A stretch of DNA of 54,795 bases from Sphingomonas sp. BAUL-RG-20F-R05-02 (GCF_022662305.1 NZ_JAKNQH010000018.1:1-54795), one strand, 5' to 3'; shown: positions 31,113-40,603, counted from the stretch's first letter. The notes: generated by a model from the letters alone, not told the origin. Numbers and translations: made by a program.

Positions 31113-32888
31113 TCAGACCGCGCCCCGCTGCACCACCGGGCGTGACAGGAAAAGGGCGGAGTTGACGACGCCCAGATGGGTCAACGCCTGCGGTACGTTG
31201 CCGATCAGCTGGCGCGTGGGAACGTGGAACTCCTCGCTCAGCAGCCCGACGTCGTTGCTGAGGCCGACCACCCGGTCGAGCATGGTCGCTGCTTCCTCGC
31301 GCCGTCCTTGCATCGCCATGCAGTCGGCAAGCCAGCACGAACAGGCGAGGAACGCGCCTTCATCGTGACCGTCGCCCTTCGCCGCCTTGCGTCGAACCAG
31401 CCCGCCTTCCATCAACTCGCGCTCCACAGCCGCAATCGTGCCCGCGATACGCGGGTCGTCGGCGGGCAGGAACTTAACCAGGGGCAGCAGGAGCAGCGAA
31501 GCGTCAAGCGCCTCGCCGTCGTAACGTTGGACGAAGTGCCCTGCGCTGGACGAATAGCCCCGCTCGCACACGGTCTGGTGGATCTGCGCTCGAAGGCCGC
31601 GCATCCGCCCAACCAGTTCGTCGCCTGCCGCCGCGCGCATGACGTCGCTTTCGACGAAATGGTTGACGCCCACCCATGCCATTGCCTGCGAATAGGTATA
31701 GCAGCCCGGGTCGCCGCGGCTCTCCCAGATGTCGGCACCGGGCTTGTCCCAGGCGCCCTCCAGATATTCGATCAGCGCGATCTCCACCGCGATGTCACGC
31801 GGCGTGCGCTCCACGCCCGCGCGGGCGCCGACGTGGAAGCTGTCGATCAACTCGCCGTACACGTCGAGCTGGGTCTGGTCCGATGCGGCGTTGCCGACCA
31901 AGACCGGTTTCGCACCACCATGGCCCTTCAGCCATGTCGCTTCATACTCCTGCAAGCGACGCCCACCGTCGATGCGGTACATGATGCGCATGTCTTTTGG
32001 ATCACCTGCGATCGCGCGCAGGATCCAGTCGCGCCAGCGTACCGCCTCAGCGCCGAAGCCGGCATTCAGCAGCGCGGTCAACGTAAAGGTCGCATCGCGC
32101 AGCCAGCAATAGCGGTAATCCCAGTTCATCGCGCCACCCGGCACCTCGGGAAGGCCCATGGTCGCGGCGGCGACCAGCCCGCCGGTGCGCCGGTCGATGA
32201 GCGCCTTGAGCGTCAGCAGCGAGCGCTTGAGCGGCACGCCCCAGCGCTCGGGTGCATCGAAGCGGCCGATCCAGTCATGCCATGCCTTGTCGGTCTGCTT
32301 CAGCAAGCGCGCGGCGTTCGGTTCTTTCGGCAGATCGGCGTAGGATGGCGCATAGGAAAGCGAGAAAGCCAGCCGTTCTCCCTTTTTCACACGGAAGGTG
32401 GCGCGGGCGTCGCCGTCTGCAACCTCAAGCGCGCACGGAGCGTGCAGTACGAGTTGATGTGGCCCGGCGTCGGCACACAGACCACCGTCAAACGGTCGCA
32501 TCCATGGCGGCACCCGCCCATAATCGAAGCGCGGGCGAAGAAGGCTGGCCATCTCGACCTCGCCCGACAGACCCTCGACTACCCGCACGACCATCGGTTT
32601 GCCGTCGTGCCAAGGCATGAAGTCCGTCACGCGGACCACGCCACTCTCGGTCGAGTGATCGGTTTCCAGGATCAACGTGTCGCCGCGATAGCGCCGCTCT
32701 ACGGCCGTCACGAACCCGGTCGGAGCGATCTGCCAGCAGCCATCACCCTGATCGCCGAGCATCGCCGCAAAGCATGCGTCGCTGTCGAAATTCGGCAGGC
32801 ACAAGAAATCGATCGAACCGTTGCGTGCAACCATGGCCGCCGTGCGCCCGTCGCCGATCAGGGCATAGTCCGCGATAGGAGAGGTCAT
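31113..32888 (-). CDS. Glycoside hydrolase family 15 (glucoamylase/trehalase-like)
   Basis: 591 cytosolic residues. The N-terminal beta-sandwich domain (ADYALIGDGRTAAMVARNGS; FLCLPNFDSDACFAAMLGDQ) leads to the (alpha/alpha)6 barrel with general acid Glu in WESRGDPGCYTYSQAMAWVG and general base Glu in LLSEEFHVPTRQLIGNVPQA, LTHLG. It hydrolyses alpha-glucosidic bonds; in relatives the substrates are maltodextrins or trehalose. It overlaps the SMP-30 gene upstream (ATGA). Confidence 0.92.
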   Translation of the reverse strand: MTSPIADYALIGDGRTAAMVARNGSIDFLCLPNFDSDACFAAMLGDQGDGCWQIAPTGFVTAVERRYRGDTLILETDHSTESGVVRVTDFMPWHDGKPMVVRVVEGLSGEVEMASLLRPRFDYGRVPPWMRPFDGGLCADAGPHQLVLHAPCALEVADGDARATFRVKKGERLAFSLSYAPSYADLPKEPNAARLLKQTDKAWHDWIGRFDAPERWGVPLKRSLLTLKALIDRRTGGLVAAATMGLPEVPGGAMNWDYRYCWLRDATFTLTALLNAGFGAEAVRWRDWILRAIAGDPKDMRIMYRIDGGRRLQEYEATWLKGHGGAKPVLVGNAASDQTQLDVYGELIDSFHVGARAGVERTPRDIAVEIALIEYLEGAWDKPGADIWESRGDPGCYTYSQAMAWVGVNHFVESDVMRAAAGDELVGRMRGLRAQIHQTVCERGYSSSAGHFVQRYDGEALDASLLLLPLVKFLPADDPRIAGTIAAVERELMEGGLVRRKAAKGDGHDEGAFLACSCWLADCMAMQGRREEAATMLDRVVGLSNDVGLLSEEFHVPTRQLIGNVPQALTHLGVVNSALFLSRPVVQRGAV

Positions 32889-33871
32889 GCATCAGCCTTC
32901 AGATCGAGTGCAAGCAAGCGGCTTCCCGCCGCGATGAAAAGGCGCGCCCCATTGGAGCCGCCGAAGCAAAGATTGGAGACGGTCGCGTCGATGGGTACGA
33001 AGCCCAGCCTGTCGCCATCCGCCGACCAGACGTGAACACCGTCGGCAGCGCTCACCCATAACCAGCCGCGTGCGTCGGTCGTGAACCCGTCCGGATAGCC
33101 GTGATCTGTTCGGCAGAAGCGTGTTCGCTCCCCCCAGCTACCGTCCGGCTGGTGGCGGAAGCGCACCACTTCGTGCTTCGCGCCTGCCGTAAAGCCCGGT
33201 ACCTCGCCGAGCGATAGTGACGTGTCCGATACGTACAGCGTCCCACCGTCGGCAGACAGCGCGACACCGTTGGGCTGTTCGAAATCCGCGATCCGCGTCA
33301 GTTCTGAAGTTGCGGGATCGAAGCGGTACACGCTGTGGTTATCGAGCTCCGGCTCGGCCAGCGCGCCCTGGCTAGGCATGACGATGCCGAAGATCGGATC
33401 GGTGAACCAGATCGATCCGTCGGGCGCCACCGTCACGTCATTGGGCGCGTTCAGACGCTTGCCCTCATAGTGTGTGATGACCGGTTCAGGAGTTCCCGTC
33501 AGGTCGGCGAACGAACGGCTGACACAGCGGCGACCATGTTCGCAATGCCAGACGGTGCCATCTTTCGCGACAGCGTTACCGTTCATGAACCAGGTCGCAT
33601 CGATCGTGACTTCGACCCGGCCGTCGGCTTCGAACCACGCGTTCAGCCGGCGGTTGGGAACATCGGAGAAGAGCAGCCGGTCGTGAGATGCCTGCCAGAC
33701 AGGTCCCTCGGCGTGAATCGCCCCTTCGTGCAGCACGAGCAAGGGCGCGTCCGGCGATAGCACTTCCGCAAGCTCAGGATCATCGATCTGGCAGCCTCTA
33801 AAGTGATCGGCATGCGTGATGGCGCCAGGACGCCGCAGCAGATGGCCGGGCAGAAGGTCAACGGAGCTCAC
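32885..33871 (-). CDS. SMP-30/gluconolactonase-family protein
   Basis: 328 residues with a GTG start that overlaps the stop of the small peptide gene upstream (GTGA). Six-bladed propeller motifs and the divalent-metal ligands of the family are visible: Glu in HAEGPVW, Asn in RLNAPNDVTVAPDGSIWFTD and Asp in LSADGGTLYVSDTS. It probably hydrolyses a sugar lactone, which would fit a pathway using the GMC dehydrogenase encoded on the other strand (oxidation of a sugar to a lactone, then hydrolysis). That link is inference. Confidence 0.9.
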   Translation of the reverse strand: MSSVDLLPGHLLRRPGAITHADHFRGCQIDDPELAEVLSPDAPLLVLHEGAIHAEGPVWQASHDRLLFSDVPNRRLNAWFEADGRVEVTIDATWFMNGNAVAKDGTVWHCEHGRRCVSRSFADLTGTPEPVITHYEGKRLNAPNDVTVAPDGSIWFTDPIFGIVMPSQGALAEPELDNHSVYRFDPATSELTRIADFEQPNGVALSADGGTLYVSDTSLSLGEVPGFTAGAKHEVVRFRHQPDGSWGERTRFCRTDHGYPDGFTTDARGWLWVSAADGVHVWSADGDRLGFVPIDATVSNLCFGGSNGARLFIAAGSRLLALDLKADA

Positions 33872-34020
33872 AACGGCTCCTTGAAAGTGTTTTGCAAGGC
33901 ACAGTCGCGTGCAGCAGCGTGTGATGGCGTAGAGGCGGGAGCCTTGCTTCCCTTTGCGTAGATCGCCAGCGAGGCGAGTGACATGACCGTAAACCCGATC
34001 ATGAAGGCGGTCTGATCCAT
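33868..34020 (-). CDS. Small membrane peptide (50 aa)
   Basis: Starts at an ATG (34018-34020, minus strand) with AGGGGA at about -12, encodes MDQTAFMIGFTVMSLASLAI then a polar tail ending NTFKEPL, and its TGA overlaps the GTG of the SMP-30 gene. One predicted membrane helix (about residues 4-22). Overlap and ribosome binding site support a real, translationally coupled gene; no family recognised. Confidence 0.65.
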   Translation of the reverse strand: MDQTAFMIGFTVMSLASLAIYAKGSKAPASTPSHAAARDCALQNTFKEPL

Positions 34021-34500
34021 ATGGGCATCCCCTGTTCGGGACTGACCCAGTGTCGGACCCAGAGGATGCTAACGCGCATCATTGATCTCGGAGCCGCAGG
34101 CGCAACGATACTCAGTAAAATGTAAATGGCTGCTGGCGCCACCTAGCATGCACCTGATGGGCCCCCGTCATTTGTCTCGGGCTTCAAAGCCTCCTCTGCC
34201 TCCCCTACATGTCCTACCGTTTGCATCATAAGCAAAGAGTTTCGCCGCGTATCACGGCGGAGAGGACCCAGTTGCGGACATTCAACGTCCAAAACGCTGC
34301 CCCCGAAAGCAGACGCCCGTTCATGTCGCTTGAACGTCCGTTATCAGGCGTTCGAAAGTGACCGCGGAGTGGCTTAGGGTGGCGGAGAGCCGCCGGTCCG
34401 CTTTCGGGCAAGCTGAGGCTAGTAGTTGACCTAGCTGAGCGACGCCGGCAGCCTCAGAAAGAATGATTTCCCAAGAACGCCGGCGTTTCAGTGGCTCACA
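34021..34500. other. Intergenic region with repeat A copy 4
   Basis: About 480 bases with no credible gene. It should contain the promoter for the small peptide/SMP-30/GH15 operon and the 3' untranslated region of the minus-strand TonB receptor gene. Confidence 0.45.
34264..34372 (+). repeat. Dispersed intergenic repeat A, copy 4 (long form)
   Basis: Starts GACCCAGTTGCGGACATTCAA, contains CGCCCGTTCATGTCGCTTGA and ends with CAGGCGTTCGAAAGTGACCG. The extended 3' half is shared with the copy at 48138. Confidence 0.75.
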
Positions 34501-36654
34501 TCACAAAGTCTTGGTAATCGAGAAGCGCGCTGATCGTGGTTCGAGCGGATGCACCTGGAAGCCGGTGATGCCTTCCGCCGGCTCGCCCGGTAGACGGCTC
34601 GTATAGAAGTAATCGGCCGCTTCGTCATGGCTGTCGAAGAGATTGAAGACACCGACCCCAACTCGCCAGCCGCGAGGCAGAGTATAGCCGATCTGAAGGT
34701 TCCACTCGCTATAACCCTTGTCGGTCGGATACGCCTCGCCATCGGCGAGGTGGTGCGTACCGAGACGCCGCCACACCAGGCTCCCGGACCAGCCGCCGAG
34801 GTAATCCACCAGCACACCGGCCGAGTAGATGAAGTTCGGCGCATCGGCGATATAGCGGGCGTTGAGGCCGTAGGCCGCAAGATCGTCGGTGTGATACCTC
34901 GGTTTCGAGAAAGCGAGATCGGTGTTTAGCTCCAGCCAGCGGAATGGATGATACTGGCCCGACACCTCGATCCCTTGCCGCCGGGATGGCGCGCCCGCCT
35001 CGTCCTGCCCGCTGTCGGCATTGTAGGTCAGCTCCGACGTGAAATCCTGCTGGAACGCCGCAAGCTGGACCTGAAGGCGCGGCACGATGTTTGAGCGCAC
35101 CCCAATTTCATAGCCAGAGGTTTGTGCGAGCAGCGGCGTCGCGCCGCCAGACAAGGGCACGCCGACCTCCGGCACCGTGCCGAATACACCGCGCACGTCG
35201 TCCGAATGGAAGCCGCGCCCGGCGCTGACATAAAACTCGGTCTTGGCCCAAGGACCCAGGATCAGGCTGCCCTTGGGCTGGAACAGCCATTGATGCCCGC
35301 GCCCGCGTGTGCCGGTGACTATGCTCCTGTCAGTCGCATGGTAGTATTCCTCGCGCACGCCCGCGACGGTGCGCAGCCAAGGCGTCCAGCGGACGGTTTC
35401 CTGAACATAGGGCGCGACGTCGAGCAAATGCGCCCGATCGGCGTTGCAATAGCCGTTCACCGCCGGATAGGTCAGCGTCGGTCCGTCCTCCCGCGCCAAC
35501 TGGCATCCGGGCAGGATGGTGGTGCGCCCAACCGTATGCCGCCGATCGACGAACACTGTGTCGTAGCGCCCCTGGAAGCCCATAACGGTTTCGAACCCGA
35601 CCCCGGCGAAGGTCGAGGTGATGGTATAAGCGAGCGCGCCGCCCGCCGTGGTGCGGTTCTCGTTCTGCTCCTCCTGATCGCCGTTGATCGGATCATCCAG
35701 ATAGTGCGTAAAGTTGTTCCACAGCGTCATCGTGCTGTGGATGCCGTACAGGTTGACCGCCAGCGCGCCCGCGCCAATCGGTTTGTCGAGATGCGCGGAC
35801 AGGCTGTAGCGGAGCGAGCGACTGGCGTCGGTCGGATCAAGCGTGCCGAACCGATCGATCAGCCCCTGCTCAATCGCGCGCAGCGGCTGGTCAGTGATGA
35901 GCCGGCCCGCGCTTTGGTAAAACATCGCGGTCAGGCTCATTCCATCGATGGCGGTGCCCTGGCTGTAGCGCAGCAGCGCGTTGGTCTTGCGGAAGTTCTG
36001 CGTCGGCTGCCACGGCCCATCATAATGCGTCAGCTCGACGGCACCGAGCAGTCGTCGATCGTCGCCGAGATGATACGTGCCCCCGGTCACGAGTTGCTGA
36101 TACCCGTCCGTGCCGACCGTCACCGTCGCCTGCGCCGGCGTCTCGTCGGCGATACGCGTCTGCGCGCTGGCCACTGCACCGAAGTCGCCGATCGCGGCGT
36201 AGTACGGGCCTTTGGTGTAATCGAGCCCGGCGACCGTCTGCGGGATGATGAAGTTTAGATCGGAATAGCCTTGGCCGTGGGTGTTGGTGGGCCGATTGAC
36301 GGGCATGCCGTCAACGAAGCTGGCAAAGTCGGTGCCGTGATCGAGATTGTATCCCCGGATCAAATATTGCTGCGCCTTGCCCTCGCCCGAGTGGATCGTG
36401 ACAACCAACCCTGGAATGCTCTCGAAGATCTGCGATGCCCGGTAAACGGGGCGAAGCTCGACTTCTTTGGCGGTGATCGTGCCCTGGCTGGCGGTGTTCG
36501 CCTTGCCAAGCAGATCGACGCGGGACGCCGTGACGACGATTTCGCTGTCGACTGGCGGGGATGAAGGGGCAGTCTCCGCCAAGGCTGGAGCGGCGGGCGT
36601 AACGGCAAGCAGGAACGCCATACGGCGTGTCCGGGGTGAGAAGCAGCTAATCAT
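34501..36654 (-). CDS. TonB-dependent outer-membrane receptor (orphan)
   Basis: 717 residues from the ATG at 36654; the frame runs 69 codons further back but the signal peptide starts here (MISCFSPRTRRMAFLLAVTP, ...ALAE). A TonB-box-like EIVVTASRV is followed by the plug (ASQIFESIPGLVVTIHSGEG; YLIRGYNLDHGTDFASFVDG) and a 22-strand-type barrel. The protein ends ...RFSITKTL instead of the usual aromatic residue. No STN domain and no adjacent regulator or periplasmic partner, so the substrate is open; HGQGYSDLNFIIPQTVAGLD is typical of a group without an assigned ligand. Confidence 0.9.
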   Translation of the reverse strand: MISCFSPRTRRMAFLLAVTPAAPALAETAPSSPPVDSEIVVTASRVDLLGKANTASQGTITAKEVELRPVYRASQIFESIPGLVVTIHSGEGKAQQYLIRGYNLDHGTDFASFVDGMPVNRPTNTHGQGYSDLNFIIPQTVAGLDYTKGPYYAAIGDFGAVASAQTRIADETPAQATVTVGTDGYQQLVTGGTYHLGDDRRLLGAVELTHYDGPWQPTQNFRKTNALLRYSQGTAIDGMSLTAMFYQSAGRLITDQPLRAIEQGLIDRFGTLDPTDASRSLRYSLSAHLDKPIGAGALAVNLYGIHSTMTLWNNFTHYLDDPINGDQEEQNENRTTAGGALAYTITSTFAGVGFETVMGFQGRYDTVFVDRRHTVGRTTILPGCQLAREDGPTLTYPAVNGYCNADRAHLLDVAPYVQETVRWTPWLRTVAGVREEYYHATDRSIVTGTRGRGHQWLFQPKGSLILGPWAKTEFYVSAGRGFHSDDVRGVFGTVPEVGVPLSGGATPLLAQTSGYEIGVRSNIVPRLQVQLAAFQQDFTSELTYNADSGQDEAGAPSRRQGIEVSGQYHPFRWLELNTDLAFSKPRYHTDDLAAYGLNARYIADAPNFIYSAGVLVDYLGGWSGSLVWRRLGTHHLADGEAYPTDKGYSEWNLQIGYTLPRGWRVGVGVFNLFDSHDEAADYFYTSRLPGEPAEGITGFQVHPLEPRSARFSITKTL

Positions 36655-37243
36655 GAGTGTTCGTTTCGTCCGACGCCAAGCCAACGCTGACGGGGACCTG
36701 CCGCAGACGCGACCGTCCACGGACCCGGCGGACGCCAACGCCCGACCCGCGACACCGAACGGCCCCCGCCGTTCACGTCGCTCGACCGGACAGGTCCGTG
36801 CCACGGCCACCCCCTGGGCCAGAGCAAGAGCGACCAGACGCCGGCAGGTCTCCTGGCTCACGGGTCAATGCACGATGCACGGCCTTCCCAAACCTTTGCG
36901 CGTTGCCGCGCTCGGTCCAGTGGCTTGCCTCCGAACAGGAGGCCGTGTGCATCGCACTCACCGCTTACAGTTGCAGGGACAGCCTCGGCCTGGGGCGGCG
37001 AACCGTCCGCACCGCGTTCCCTTTTAAGCCCCTTTCGGGGCACCAGCGCGATCTAGCGGCCTTTCGACCGCTGTGCGCGTCATAGCTCCATTGCAGACCG
37101 TTGCAATACATATAAAGAAATCTTTATATGTGTTTCCGTGCTCGGATGCTGGGTGACAGGTATTTGCGCTGGCAGAGCGACCGCTTTCAGGGATGCGAAC
37201 TGCACACCTGAGTGTCCGGAAATGGGCGTTTTCGGCATGGCCG
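36655..37243. other. Upstream region of the TonB receptor gene
   Basis: About 590 bases with no credible gene. It holds a small GC-rich hairpin (GCCCC-TTTC-GGGGC, about 37027-37040) and an AT-rich palindrome (37108-37131) described separately. Confidence 0.45.
37108..37131. promoter_or_regulatory. Perfect AT-rich inverted repeat (11-bp arms)
   Basis: ACATATAAAGA and TCTTTATATGT are exact inverted copies separated by AA, in an otherwise GC-rich genome. It lies about 450 bases upstream of the TonB receptor start. It looks like a protein-binding operator; a terminator is unlikely given the AT-rich stem and no flanking T-run. Confidence 0.5.
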
Positions 37244-37870
37244 CTATCGTAAGGGCCGCGCGGGAACTCCAACGACAGTTTTCCCTGATAACACGTCCCG
37301 GATAACGACAGCACCAGCGCCAACGACTGAGTTTTCGCCTAGCTTAATTCCTTGAAGTATAGAGGCGTTCAACCCGACGAACACGCCCACACCTGCTTGA
37401 ACACAGCCCGCAAACCGTGCGCCAGGACTGATATTTGTGAAGTCTCCAATCTTGCAGTCGTGGTCGATGCTCGCTGCATGGTTGATTATCGTAGAAACGC
37501 CTACGATGGTGCGCGGGCCTACGATCGCTCCAGCGAGTATAGCCGATCCTGCACCAATCTGGGCGCTCGGAGAAACTATTGCTGCTGGATGGTAGATGCT
37601 TCTGAGCGTCGCTCCTAGCGATGACAAGGTTGCGCTCTGCTGGCGCCGTTGCTTATTCGAGCCACAGGCCACAATGAACTCGTTTCCTTTCGCGATCTGC
37701 GAGGTCGCAACGTCGCCAATGTTGCCCAACCAGGGACAATCGAACATCGAGGGCGGTTCAGTGTTCCGGACTGTGGCGAAACCTAAGACGCTCATCCCCG
37801 AAAGGACGGCCGCTTCGTACACGACAGCGGCGTGCTGACCGCTTTCACCCGCTACGATAATCAGTGCCAT
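37244..37870 (-). CDS. NeuD/PglD-like hexapeptide acyltransferase
   Basis: 208 residues from the ATG at 37870 with GGAG upstream. The N-terminal nucleotide-sugar-type Rossmann-like domain begins MALIIVAGESGQHAAVVYEA; the C-terminal left-handed beta-helix has hexapeptide repeats (AQIGAGSAILAGAIVGPRTI; SIDHDCKIGDFTNISPGARF) with the catalytic His of SIDHD and ends ENSVVGAGAVVIRDVLSGKT, VVGVPA. Relatives acetylate amino-sugars for glycans. In those the glycine motif is usually GxGGH; here it is AGESGQH. No glycan cluster is nearby, suggesting an isolated or acquired gene. Confidence 0.85.
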   Translation of the reverse strand: MALIIVAGESGQHAAVVYEAAVLSGMSVLGFATVRNTEPPSMFDCPWLGNIGDVATSQIAKGNEFIVACGSNKQRRQQSATLSSLGATLRSIYHPAAIVSPSAQIGAGSAILAGAIVGPRTIVGVSTIINHAASIDHDCKIGDFTNISPGARFAGCVQAGVGVFVGLNASILQGIKLGENSVVGAGAVVIRDVLSGKTVVGVPARPLR

Positions 37871-38022
37871 CACCAACTCCGCTCATGCGAGTGGTATGTC
37901 GGCTTCAAGCCTGCTCGGATAGGCCCGTCAGCGTCAAATTTTGGACGACTGCGGAACGACCGCTTTCCCGTTTGAGATCGGGTTTTTAAGAAATCTCGCC
38001 TAAAGCAGCCAGCCCGGCCGAG

Positions 38023-38481
38023 CTAAAGGTCGCAGACCTTTTGAACGATGCCATCCGACGTTCGGTAGGTACGAAAGCCCATAGCGTCATAATATTTGAG
38101 GCCGGATGGATTGTCAGCGCCGATGTAGGCGTCGATCTTTTTCAAACCCGCCTGACACGCGGCTTCTCGGGTTGTAGAAAACAAGAGCTTGCCGACCCCT
38201 TGTCGGTGAGCCGTCGGGCTGATGTGAGTTCCGATAATGCCCCAACCTTCCGGTGTGTCGTAGGGGTTGCCAGCGACCGCCTTCTTCAAAGATTGAAAGC
38301 CAACGATGTTTCCTGATCCGTCGACGGCGACGGTGCAACGTATGCTTGTAGGATCAGCAATGTAGCGGCCCATAACAATGTCTACGTCGTTCGGACGCTG
38401 GCGGCCCGTATGTTCAATGATCTCTCGAATTACCTGCCCCATACCTTCGGCATCCTGCGCCGACGCTGCGCGCGTTTCCAT
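38023..38481 (-). CDS. GNAT-family N-acetyltransferase
   Basis: 152 residues; GGGGAA lies about five bases before the ATG. The acetyl-CoA pyrophosphate-binding loop is HRQGVGKLLFSTTREAA (about 101-117) and motif B follows (IDAYIGADNPSGLKYYDAMG, FRTYR). Substrate unknown; similar small GNATs act on amino acids or small amines. Confidence 0.9.
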   Translation of the reverse strand: METRAASAQDAEGMGQVIREIIEHTGRQRPNDVDIVMGRYIADPTSIRCTVAVDGSGNIVGFQSLKKAVAGNPYDTPEGWGIIGTHISPTAHRQGVGKLLFSTTREAACQAGLKKIDAYIGADNPSGLKYYDAMGFRTYRTSDGIVQKVCDL

Positions 38482-38623
38482 TGCTGTTCCCCTAAGCGAT
38501 GCTCACCCGTATCCAAAATGCCGTGCCCATCACCTGGCCGCAACACGACGCTTCACGTTCCTGCAAACGACCGGACGGCGAGACGGCGCAGGCATTCCAG
38601 AACGATCGTTCAGCGGGAAGCTA

Positions 38624-39145
38624 TCACGCCGCTGCCGTTTGCCCCTTTGCCGACCAATCACGGCGAACCGCGATGGCTGACGCAAGCCAGAGCGCACCAG
38701 CGGCCATAAATCCAGCCAACTCGCCGCCCGTAGGAGCCCTTACAACGAACCCGGCCATTGCTACCAGTATGAGGGCGGTGCCGAGGACATAGAACGGCCG
38801 AAAGCTCGCCGCGAAAGCTATCGGCAAAAAATGCAGACCAACAACTAGCGCCATCGCCGGCAGGAGTAGGTCGGGCCGATGCAGATTGATGACGATATTG
38901 GATGCGAGGAAAAGGCCTACGCCCTCCCCGATGCTGCTCCACATGATCGCGCGTTGTTCCTTCGGTGATGGCTTGATCCCCTCACCGGGCGATCTGATGA
39001 CATAGCTTGCAGCAAGCCCGATCAGGACGAACCCTAAGAAGGGCAACGCCAAGGCTGCTCCGTTCAGCTGCCATTGCCAGTATAGCGTCAATGAGGCGAA
39101 CACCGCCCCGAAGAAGCTCATTATAAGCGCGCCCCATGCCCCCAT
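38624..39145 (-). CDS. Hypothetical integral membrane protein
   Basis: 173 residues with about five hydrophobic segments (MGAWGALIMSFFGAVFASLT; LALPFLGFVLIGLAASYVI; LLLPAMALVVGLHFLPIAFA; VLGTALILVAMAGFVV; GFMAAGALWLASAIAV) and a charged loop after the second. No domain recognised. It lies 142 bases downstream of... the reversed neighbour order makes it upstream of the GNAT gene on the minus strand, possibly a separate unit. Confidence 0.65.
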   Translation of the reverse strand: MGAWGALIMSFFGAVFASLTLYWQWQLNGAALALPFLGFVLIGLAASYVIRSPGEGIKPSPKEQRAIMWSSIGEGVGLFLASNIVINLHRPDLLLPAMALVVGLHFLPIAFAASFRPFYVLGTALILVAMAGFVVRAPTGGELAGFMAAGALWLASAIAVRRDWSAKGQTAAA

Positions 39146-39213
39146 TTGTCATCCCCTACGAATGCTAAGTGGATGGTAGGGCAGCTCTCTGAATTGATCG
39201 AGCGGAAGCGCGT

Positions 39214-39669
39214 CTACGTCAGTGTGAGAAGCGCAAACTCCTCACAAACCACGCGTAGATCATCATCAACGACGTGATCTATAAGGGTGCGTTCCCAAAA
39301 CGCGCGATGTGTGGCACGCCACCAAGCCAGCGTGCCATCGCCCTCACCTTCAAGTTCTGCGAAGGTGGCTGGAACGTCAGCGAACCGATACACCATAACG
39401 CGATGTGTCCTGATTAGCGCCCTTGCCTCGCCGATCCAATTTGTCACAATGAGCAGCTTGCCCGGCTTTGGAAGAGGCTCACCTGCATCCTGATATGACA
39501 CCAGCGCTGATGCAGTCGCTCGTTTAAGCTCCGAACAAATTAGGTCAGCGCAGGTGTTGGCGTCTATTTCATTGTCGCAGAAATGTTCGGCAACCGGCGG
39601 TTCGCTGGGCGCACACCCCTCCTGGATCCGATACTGGTCCCAAAGCCTATGGATCGATGGATGGCGCAT
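39214..39669 (-). CDS. ASCH-domain protein (YhfF-like)
   Basis: 151 residues beginning MRHPSIHRLWDQYRIQEGCA and ending WERTLIDHVVDDDLRVVCEE, FALLTLT, the ends characteristic of YhfF/DUF984 ASCH proteins, which have a PUA-like fold expected to bind RNA or modified nucleosides. The core has GKLLIVTNWIGEARALIRTH. Function unknown. Confidence 0.75.
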   Translation of the reverse strand: MRHPSIHRLWDQYRIQEGCAPSEPPVAEHFCDNEIDANTCADLICSELKRATASALVSYQDAGEPLPKPGKLLIVTNWIGEARALIRTHRVMVYRFADVPATFAELEGEGDGTLAWWRATHRAFWERTLIDHVVDDDLRVVCEEFALLTLT

Positions 39670-40108
39670 GTTGCGGCTATGATGCCCATGTCGCTACTTT
39701 CCCGCAAACGAAGGTTTAGAGGGACAGCATCGGCGAGCTCGGGCTCCAGATGCCTCCCGATCCAGCCGTTTTCCCAAAACCTGTTTCCGATTGTATTTTC
39801 CCAAAACGGCCCGTCGGAGTTGGAGAAACGGGACCGCCGCAAGAAGTTGAAACGGCTTGCTCCGGGATGCCGCGCCGATCTGCTAACAGGGCAAACGACG
39901 GATCGGTCTTGCTCGTCAGGTTTAGACAACGACGACCCATTTGCAGTCTTTCGCAGCTGGTTTGCGGCTCCCCAACTTCAGCCGCCCATTCATGTTCAGT
40001 CTACAGACGCTGCCATCGCTTTGCGGGGTTAATTTTAGCACCAGCCGTATTGGATCAAATCGACTCTATAGCGGTTTGGTTGGGCAAGGTTCGAACAAGG
40101 CTTTGCAA
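39670..40108. other. Intergenic region with repeat A copy 5
   Basis: About 440 bases with no credible gene. TTTTCCCAAAAC occurs twice (about 39769 and 39794). The frame on the plus strand is open but has no family character. Confidence 0.4.
39934..39996 (+). repeat. Dispersed intergenic repeat A, copy 5
   Basis: Starts GACCCATTTGCAGTCTTTCG, then CTCCCCAACTTCAGCCGCCC and ATTCATGT; the clearest match to the family pattern. Confidence 0.7.
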
Positions 40109-40531
40109 ATGAATTATCAAGATCTCATTGACGATCATGATCAAATCGATGCCTTTTCGGAACAGCTCGAGATGATGGTTAGACACCAAGACGGCACCTC
40201 GAGCGACGTCAACGCCCTTATTGGTCGACTTGCAGCTATTGTCACGGATCACTTGTGCAAAGAGGATAGCTTCATATATCCGCAGCTTGCTGCGTCATCC
40301 GATCCAGCAGATTCTGCAAGTCTCATTGATGAATTTGAAGAAATTAAACGTGATTGGCAAATGTACCTCGCTGCATGGCAGGCAGGTGAACCTAGCAATA
40401 ATTGGGAGAAGTTTAGGTCCTCTACATTAGGAATGCTGGCAAGATTGAGATCTCGGGTGATGAAGGAGACAGGGCTGCTATACGGCATGGCATTACGGGA
40501 GGGTTTGATCACGATGAAGCCGGCTGCCTAG
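40109..40531 (+). CDS. Hemerythrin HHE-domain protein
   Basis: 140 residues from the ATG at 40109; the frame continues back into repeat A but without protein character. The helical sequence has the HHE iron ligands DDHDQIDAFSEQLEMM and DHLCKEDSFIYPQLAASSD (H-L-x-x-E-D). Such proteins bind a di-iron centre and sense or carry O2 or NO; a regulatory partner is not adjacent. GC is lower than in flanking genes. Confidence 0.8.
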   Translation: MNYQDLIDDHDQIDAFSEQLEMMVRHQDGTSSDVNALIGRLAAIVTDHLCKEDSFIYPQLAASSDPADSASLIDEFEEIKRDWQMYLAAWQAGEPSNNWEKFRSSTLGMLARLRSRVMKETGLLYGMALREGLITMKPAA

Positions 40532-40603
40532 CCAGGTTGCTTAATACGGGCGACCCACCAGATTGTGCGGATCGGAGACAGCCGTCGGACCACGTGATCT
40601 GGA

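Noticed and set aside
31176..33035. 619-codon plus-strand frame opposite GH15
   Set aside because: The minus strand carries all GH15 catalytic motifs; the plus frame is an antisense shadow.
35122..36258. Plus-strand frame opposite the second TonB receptor
   Set aside because: Antisense shadow; the minus strand has a signal peptide, plug and barrel sequence.
39564..40032. Overlapping open frames on both strands between the ASCH and hemerythrin genes
   Set aside because: Neither shows family motifs or a convincing ribosome binding site, and the right part is a repeat A copy.
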